Assembly (NCBI RefSeq): GCF_002101705.1
Contig: NZ_LQPC01000041.1
Coordinates: 50,111 to 114,110, forward strand
Reading direction: 5' to 3'
DNA: 64,000 nucleotides
DNA from: Mycolicibacterium iranicum
GTDB taxonomy: Bacteria; Actinomycetota; Actinomycetes; Mycobacteriales; Mycobacteriaceae
Position 1 is the first letter of the stretch. The number at the start of each line of letters is the position of its first letter. Both the position numbers and the translations under genes were made by a program. Under the pieces are notes generated by a model that saw only the letters and a program-made list of their open reading frames with translations, did not search any database and was not told the DNA's origin. This document shows, piece after piece, positions 58,892-64,000 of the stretch.

Positions 58892-61581
58892 GTGAGACGA
58901 CCTACAAGAAGAAGCTGATCGAGGTCGCGCTCCCGCTCGATGAAATCAACGCGGCATGCAAGGCCGATAAGGACCGGAAGACGGGCACAATCCGCAATCT
59001 TCATAAGTGGTTTGCGCCCATGCCGTTGCCCGCTTGGCGAGCTCTGCTCTTTGCGGCCCTGGTCGATGATCCCGACGATGACATCGGCCGCGCCTACCTG
59101 CTGGATCTAATTAAGAAGCTTGTCTCAAACGGCGCAAACCTTCCAGAGTCAGAGGATCTAACTGAGGCGTCGGCGGTGCTGAGACGCCACTTCCCTGACG
59201 GGTTGCCGATTGTCATGGACCCGTTCTGCGGCGGCGGTTCAACGCTAGTGGAGGCAGAGCGACTTGGGCTTCAAGCGGTCGGTTCAGATCTCAACCCCGT
59301 GCCTACTCTGATCACGCGAACATTAGTTGAGCTTCTTCCACCGCTTAGGCACGCGGAGCCCGTGCTTGCGCCCGATGATGTCGGGCTGTTTGAACCGCGA
59401 CAGGCGCGGCCCGGTAATAGCTTTGATGGCTTGCGTCAGGATGTTCTGGTAGCCGCGCAACGAGTCGCCGCCGGGGTCGCCAAGCGTGTGGGCCATCTAT
59501 ACCCGGCACCCCCATCGGAGAAGCCAATTGCTTGGCTTTGGGTTCGCACGGCGCCATGTCCGAGTCCCGCATGCGGTCTAAATACGGTGTTGGCCTCAAC
59601 CTGGTGGCTCTCCAAAAAGAAGGGCGACATGGCGTGGATCGAGCCTGAAATTCGTGACAACGATATCCGTTTACGAGTGGTCGATCACAAGACCTCAGGT
59701 CATCCGCCTGCACCTTCGAAGATCGGCGACGGGGTGTTCGCTTGCCTTCACTGCGGAGCGACGATTAACCCGGCTCACCTGAAGGTTGTCGGGCGTGAAG
59801 GTGGTCTCGGCTTGAGGATGTCGGCTGTCGTAACCGAGGCTGGCGCAGGGAGAAATAAGGCGAGGCACTACCGTGAACCATCAGCCGAGGATCGGATGGC
59901 GGCGCAGGTTGACGCACCCGAGGGTGTGGCTGATATTCCAATTCCTGAAAAGGGACAGGGCGTTCGGGTCGTGCCCTACGGCATGACCCGATGGGCAGAC
60001 GTTTATACCGCGCGCCAGTTGACATTGTTGGACGCCTTCTCGCAGGAAGTAGCAACTCTTCCTGAGTCCCTCGCCCGGGAAGGCGCAACGAAGCAATGGG
60101 CGGAGGCAATTACGACACTACTTGGCCTCGCAGTCGGGAAGCTAGCTCAATATGGATCAACCCAGGCAAGCTGGCGTCAGCGCGAAACCGCGCATGCAAA
60201 AGCGGAGGCGATCTTCGGTCGGAACGACCTTCCGATGTTGTGGGATTTCGCGGAGGTCTACTACCAGTCAGGGTCTGTAGGCGACTGGATAGGTTCAGTC
60301 CAGAGTGTTCTTTCGGCCGTCGACTACGTGCCTGACGGGGAGGGCTCCGCCAGGCTCGGAGATGCCCGCACTGTCGCGTTAAACACCCCGGGGCTCGTAG
60401 CTACTGATCCTCCTTATTTCGAGGCCATCGGCTACGCAGATCTGTCCGACTTTTTCTACGTTTGGCATCGCAGGGCTCTCGGACGCGTCCATCCAGACCT
60501 TTATGTGACGGCTGCGACGCCAAAACAAGCCGAGTTGACTGCCTTGCCAGGTCGGCACGATGGTGACCGTGTTGCGGCACGGGACTATTTCGTCGAGGGG
60601 TTTACCACCACGTTCAGGAATCTTCAGCAGAACCTCGGTGACGGTCTGCCCATGATTGTCGTGTACGCATCCAAGGAACAGAAACGTACGGCCGACGAGC
60701 AGTCGCGTTGGGCGTCGATCTTGACCGCGATGATCAATGCCAATCTCCAGATCACTGGAACGTGGCCAATACACGGGACGGGAACGACCCGTATGCGAGG
60801 CCAGGGCTCGAATGCTGTGGCAACCTACATTGCGATGGTGGCTAGACCGCGGGCCGCCGACGCGACCACAATCTCCGTTGCCGAATTCAATCGGGCACTT
60901 CGGCGGGAGCTTGCCGCCGCGGTTCGTGATCTCCAAGCCGCATCCATACTTCCAGTCGATCTTGACCAGGCGGCGCTTGGGCCGGGAATGCAGGTTTTCT
61001 CACGCTATCGCGCGGTAATCGATCAAAGCGGTAAGCCGTTATCGGTGGGCCGTGCGCTCGACTTAATCAACGCCGCGTTGGGAGAGGTGTTTGACGAGCA
61101 GGAAGGACACCTAGATTCATTGTCGCGCTTTGCCGTTCGATGGTGGGAGTCCTTCGGCTGGGCCGCCGCAGATTTCGGCGTGGCCGACAAGGCAGCCAGG
61201 CCACTCGGCATCAGTGTTGATGACGTCAAACGTGCACAGGTGGTGATCAGTCAGGGGAGCAAGGTGCAACTGCGGGGTGAGGGTGACATGGACAGAGCGT
61301 GGTTGCCGTCGACTGACAGAACTCCCACGGCTTGGGAGGCAGTGCATCATCTGGCAGATCGCCTAATTTCCGGCGGTGGAGAGTTGGAGGCCGCTCGCCT
61401 CATGGCAACGCTCGGGGATCTTCAGGATCCGGCGATGAGTCTTGCGTACCGACTCCACGACATTGCGGCGAAGAAAGGGCGGGCGGCTGATCAGGAGCGG
61501 TACAACGCCTTAATCAGTTCGTGGTCAGAAGTGGTGAGACTAAGTGGCAACAGCGATGTTATCGCCGAGAGGTTGTTCTGA
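58888..61581 (+). CDS. DUF1156 adenine-specific DNA methylase with zinc ribbon
   Basis: 897 residues from the GTG at 58888, overlapping the helicase stop. N-terminal DUF1156 (KKLIEVALPLDEINAACKA, then NLHKWFAPMPLPAWRA). SAM motif DPFCGGGSTLVEAERLG at residues 111-127, catalytic DPPY at 507-510, and a zinc ribbon between them (C224-x4-C229 and C286-x2-C289). This is the COG1743 layout. Such methylases are found with DUF499 ATPases and SNF2 helicases in defence islands and presumably mark self DNA. The gene after it starts 1 bp beyond its stop. Confidence 0.9.
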   Translation: MSETTYKKKLIEVALPLDEINAACKADKDRKTGTIRNLHKWFAPMPLPAWRALLFAALVDDPDDDIGRAYLLDLIKKLVSNGANLPESEDLTEASAVLRRHFPDGLPIVMDPFCGGGSTLVEAERLGLQAVGSDLNPVPTLITRTLVELLPPLRHAEPVLAPDDVGLFEPRQARPGNSFDGLRQDVLVAAQRVAAGVAKRVGHLYPAPPSEKPIAWLWVRTAPCPSPACGLNTVLASTWWLSKKKGDMAWIEPEIRDNDIRLRVVDHKTSGHPPAPSKIGDGVFACLHCGATINPAHLKVVGREGGLGLRMSAVVTEAGAGRNKARHYREPSAEDRMAAQVDAPEGVADIPIPEKGQGVRVVPYGMTRWADVYTARQLTLLDAFSQEVATLPESLAREGATKQWAEAITTLLGLAVGKLAQYGSTQASWRQRETAHAKAEAIFGRNDLPMLWDFAEVYYQSGSVGDWIGSVQSVLSAVDYVPDGEGSARLGDARTVALNTPGLVATDPPYFEAIGYADLSDFFYVWHRRALGRVHPDLYVTAATPKQAELTALPGRHDGDRVAARDYFVEGFTTTFRNLQQNLGDGLPMIVVYASKEQKRTADEQSRWASILTAMINANLQITGTWPIHGTGTTRMRGQGSNAVATYIAMVARPRAADATTISVAEFNRALRRELAAAVRDLQAASILPVDLDQAALGPGMQVFSRYRAVIDQSGKPLSVGRALDLINAALGEVFDEQEGHLDSLSRFAVRWWESFGWAAADFGVADKAARPLGISVDDVKRAQVVISQGSKVQLRGEGDMDRAWLPSTDRTPTAWEAVHHLADRLISGGGELEAARLMATLGDLQDPAMSLAYRLHDIAAKKGRAADQERYNALISSWSEVVRLSGNSDVIAERLF

Positions 61582-61582
61582 G

Positions 61583-64000
61583 ATGGCGGCACTAAGCAAC
61601 AAGGAGCGAGTCGGAAGAGTTCTTGACCTCGTTGCTGGCGGTCTCGGCCCCTGGATGATCAACCACCTCGATGCCAAGTACGGAGCGAATTGGGCGACTG
61701 AGGTGGGGCGCACCGCTGGTTTAACTGGGCGTGACACTTCGCCGAATCAGTCGGACCCGGCGTATTTGTTTTGGGTGTTCGACAAACAGTGGCATGCGAT
61801 CTTCAAGAATCACCTGTCGTTCGAGGACAAGCGCGCTGTTAGCGCGCTGTGGGATGCACGCAAGGAATGGGCGCACGGCGAACGTATCTCTTCTGAACGC
61901 ACCGAGCGTGTGCTCATGGATGGCGAGCACATCCTTCGTTCAATTGGAGCAGTACAGCAGGCGGATAAGGCCGATGAGATGCGGCGAGAGTTCCGGCGGC
62001 TCATGTTTGAGGAAGACCAGAAGCGCCTCCAACGTGCGCAGGAGAAAGCGCTGTCAGTGCAGGTTGATTCGACCGGCCTTCCTGCCTGGAGGGACGTGAT
62101 AGAGCCGCACGATGACGTAGCGCGCGGCACCTTTGAGTTGGCCCAGTTCGCGGCAGATCTCCGACAGGTGCATCAAGGCATCGCGGGTCCTGAATACGGT
62201 GACCCCGTTGAGTTTTTCGGCCGTACGTACTTGACCCGCGGACTCCGTTATCTGCTCGAGCAGGCGGTTAAGAGGCTTAGCGGCGGCGGCGGCGAGCCAG
62301 TTGTCGACCTTATGACCACGTTCGGTGGTGGAAAGACGCACTCGCTCCTCGCCGTATATCACCTGGCAGCCGGCATTCCCGCTGAGACGTTGCCGGGGAT
62401 GCGTGAACTGCTTGACGGAATCGGCGTAGCTGAGTTGCCGCCGGTGGTCCATCGAGCCGTGCTGGTCGGCAACGATCTGTCCATCTTGGGCATGCCCAAG
62501 CCCGATGGCACCACAGTCAATACCCTGTGGGGCGAACTGGCTTACCAGCTCGGCGGTCAGAGTGGTTACGAGATGGTTAAGCGATACGACGAGCAGTCAG
62601 TACCCCCGACCACAACCGCGATAGCAGATCTTCTAGCGAAGCATGGCCCGTGCATCGTGCTCATCGACGAATGGGTCGCGTACTTACGGCAATTGTGGTC
62701 GCGAGAAACTCCGACGCCGGCAGGCACTTTCGACGGGCATATGACTTTCGTGCAATCGCTGACCGAAGCGGTGAAATCTGTGCCGACCGCCCTTCTGGTC
62801 GTTTCGCTGCCGGCGTCAGATGTTGTCCGTGACATGCGGGGCGACGACTGGCCGATTGAGAACGAGCATGAAGTCGGTGGAACAGCTGGACTTGAGGCGC
62901 TTCGGCACCTTCGGTCGGTAATCCACCGGGTGGAATCAGCATGGCAGCCGGCGACGATTGAGGAGTCTTTCGAGATTGTTCGGCGGCGCATCTTCAAGCC
63001 CTTCGGACGCGAGCAGGACGCCGCTCGCGACTTGGTGGTGCAGAGATTCACCGACCACTACCTTCGGTACTCAGGGGACGTGCCGAGCGAAGTAATGCAA
63101 CCCGGTTACCGGACGTCGATGCGCACCGCATACCCGATCCACCCTGAGTTGTTCGACCGGCTCTATAAGGATTGGTCAACATTGGAGCGTTTTCAACGCA
63201 CCCGTGGCGTTCTGCGTCTCATGGCGACTGTTGTGTACGCATTGTGGATCAGCGGTGACAGGTCACCGATGATCCTTCCTGCGTCCATCCCGCTTGATAG
63301 CGCAAAGGTCTTTGACGAGCTCGCGAACCACCTCGATGATTCGTGGAAGCCGATTGTCGACGCCGACGTCGCAGGCGAGACCTCGACAGCAAACATCGTT
63401 GACAGCGATATCAAGATCCTCGGTAAGTCCATGGCGACCAAAAGAGCTGCGAGATGCGTCTTCCTCGGGACAGCGCCAATGGCGAACTTGCGACAGCGTG
63501 ACGGTAGTGCGGCTACCATCCGCGGTATCGAGCAGAAGCGAGTCGTGCTCGGCTCTACTTACCCGGGCGACAATCCGGCGCATGTGACAGACGGGCTACG
63601 GCGCCTGGGCGACCTCGGCAAGTACATGAACCGAGACCAGGACCGCTATTGGCTATCACTGCAACAGACGGTCGCTCAGATCGTGCAGGAGCGAGCAGAC
63701 TCGTACCACGACGACCAGGTGTTCGACGAACTGGCGGGGGTAGTCCGCCAGGAGACGGACAAAGGACTCTTCGAGAGAGTCCACCGTTTTCCGCACGGCA
63801 GCATCGACGTCGAAGACGACCCTGGAATTGGGCTCGTTATTTTCGGACCTGACCGGGCGTTCTCTAAACGCGGCCGGTCGGTCGCGGAAGACGCCGCGCT
63901 TGAGTTTCTGAGTAAACGAGGTACTAACGCCCGCATCCACAAGAACAGCCTGGTATTTCTAGCTCCCGAGGTCGACCGTATCGACGTGCTCCTCAATTCC
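61583..64000 (+). CDS. Swt1-HEPN/DUF499 AAA ATPase, cut by window edge
   Basis: 806 codons visible with no stop before the right edge, from the ATG at 61583. The N-terminal 120 residues form a Swt1-type HEPN domain; the RNase motif R-x4-H is intact (Arg93-KEWA-His98). A DUF499 P-loop domain follows: TTFGGGKTHSLL (Walker A, 248-252) and CIVLIDEWVAY (Walker B, 357-363), then the long helical DUF499 body. COG1483 proteins co-occur with DUF1156 methylases. It is likely the effector or sensor ATPase of the system. The C-terminus lies outside the window. Confidence 0.88.
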   Translation, partial: MAALSNKERVGRVLDLVAGGLGPWMINHLDAKYGANWATEVGRTAGLTGRDTSPNQSDPAYLFWVFDKQWHAIFKNHLSFEDKRAVSALWDARKEWAHGERISSERTERVLMDGEHILRSIGAVQQADKADEMRREFRRLMFEEDQKRLQRAQEKALSVQVDSTGLPAWRDVIEPHDDVARGTFELAQFAADLRQVHQGIAGPEYGDPVEFFGRTYLTRGLRYLLEQAVKRLSGGGGEPVVDLMTTFGGGKTHSLLAVYHLAAGIPAETLPGMRELLDGIGVAELPPVVHRAVLVGNDLSILGMPKPDGTTVNTLWGELAYQLGGQSGYEMVKRYDEQSVPPTTTAIADLLAKHGPCIVLIDEWVAYLRQLWSRETPTPAGTFDGHMTFVQSLTEAVKSVPTALLVVSLPASDVVRDMRGDDWPIENEHEVGGTAGLEALRHLRSVIHRVESAWQPATIEESFEIVRRRIFKPFGREQDAARDLVVQRFTDHYLRYSGDVPSEVMQPGYRTSMRTAYPIHPELFDRLYKDWSTLERFQRTRGVLRLMATVVYALWISGDRSPMILPASIPLDSAKVFDELANHLDDSWKPIVDADVAGETSTANIVDSDIKILGKSMATKRAARCVFLGTAPMANLRQRDGSAATIRGIEQKRVVLGSTYPGDNPAHVTDGLRRLGDLGKYMNRDQDRYWLSLQQTVAQIVQERADSYHDDQVFDELAGVVRQETDKGLFERVHRFPHGSIDVEDDPGIGLVIFGPDRAFSKRGRSVAEDAALEFLSKRGTNARIHKNSLVFLAPEVDRIDVLLNS

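Larger units (their letters stand above)
47570..64000. mobile_element. Integrated genomic island (recombinases, IS, defence operon), right end outside window
   Basis: The left boundary is placed near 47570, where the Prim-PolC protein loses family resemblance and base composition turns visibly richer in A and T. It carries three tyrosine recombinases, a small helper, an IS3 element and the start of a defence operon, all on the plus strand, with no housekeeping genes. Right boundary is not visible. The exact left end cannot be fixed without an uninterrupted relative to compare. Confidence 0.65.

Noticed and set aside
55364..64000. Calling the operon class-1 DISARM
   Set aside because: The helicase and methylase fit loosely, but DUF499-HEPN is not a DISARM part and drmA/drmB/drmC are not visible.
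55364..64000. Calling the operon BREX
   Set aside because: No PglZ, BrxC or BrxL-type protein is present in the visible part, and the methylase is of DUF1156 type, not PglX.
1..64000. tRNA, rRNA or CRISPR sequences
   Set aside because: I found no cloverleaf-like gene ends, rRNA blocks or regularly spaced direct repeats on either strand; a covariance search was not possible.

Overview
The window comes from a high-GC actinobacterium, almost certainly a rapidly growing Mycobacterium (Mycolicibacterium type). Pointers are two LpqH-family lipoproteins, a DUF732 secreted protein, a PepD/HtrA-like protease with an MprA-type box, a LigC/Prim-PolC repair pair, an F420-type LLM oxidoreductase, a P450 and many short-chain dehydrogenases. 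Genes are dense, often with 4-nt start/stop overlaps, and no gap between genes exceeds 300 bp. I saw no rRNA, tRNA or CRISPR array.

Layout. 1-5.9 kb: housekeeping and secreted proteins, ending with tgt (queuosine tRNA modification). 6.0-11.3 kb: P450, LysR regulator, two SDRs and a flavin amine oxidase. 11.3-17.6 kb: a sulfide/persulfide detoxification island with two metallo-beta-lactamase/rhodanese persulfide dioxygenases, a CsoR/CstR-type repressor, a TauE/SafE exporter, a rhodanese, a sulfide:quinone oxidoreductase and a thioredoxin. Its divergent promoter carries four CsoR/CstR-type operators. 17.6-19.8 kb: a polar amino-acid ABC transporter whose ATPase has an apparent C-terminal frameshift and whose binding protein is fused to the permease. 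19.9-30.7 kb: gluQ, a GntR regulator, an SDR, an APH-family kinase, a class-III aminotransferase/phospho-lyase and an APC permease. This resembles the aminoacetone/1-amino-2-propanol pathway of the Rhodococcus/Mycobacterium microcompartment, but no shell genes are present. A B12 diol dehydratase with a fused large and medium subunit and its reactivase follow. Both branches could yield propionaldehyde.

30.7-47.6 kb: MBL hydrolase, LLM oxidoreductase, sulfatase, a first LigC, an Orn/Lys/Arg decarboxylase-like enzyme, a beta-lactamase-family hydrolase, PepD, an FCD-type GntR, an HpcH/HpaI aldolase, a nitrilase-family amidase, a complete TRAP transporter (DctP-DctQ-DctM), then a second LigC and Prim-PolC.

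47.6-64.0 kb: a mobile island that joins the host in the 3' end of the Prim-PolC gene. It starts with three tyrosine recombinases and a small coiled-coil protein, all overlapping by 4 nt. Next is an intact IS3-family element with 27-bp inverted repeats and a GGA target duplication. Last is a defence-type operon: an SNF2 helicase with a C-terminal DUF3883-like domain, a DUF1156 zinc-ribbon adenine methylase, and a Swt1-HEPN/DUF499 ATPase that runs off the right edge. This operon is the best candidate for an incompletely described system. It shares parts with DISARM, but the DUF499-HEPN protein is not a DISARM component.
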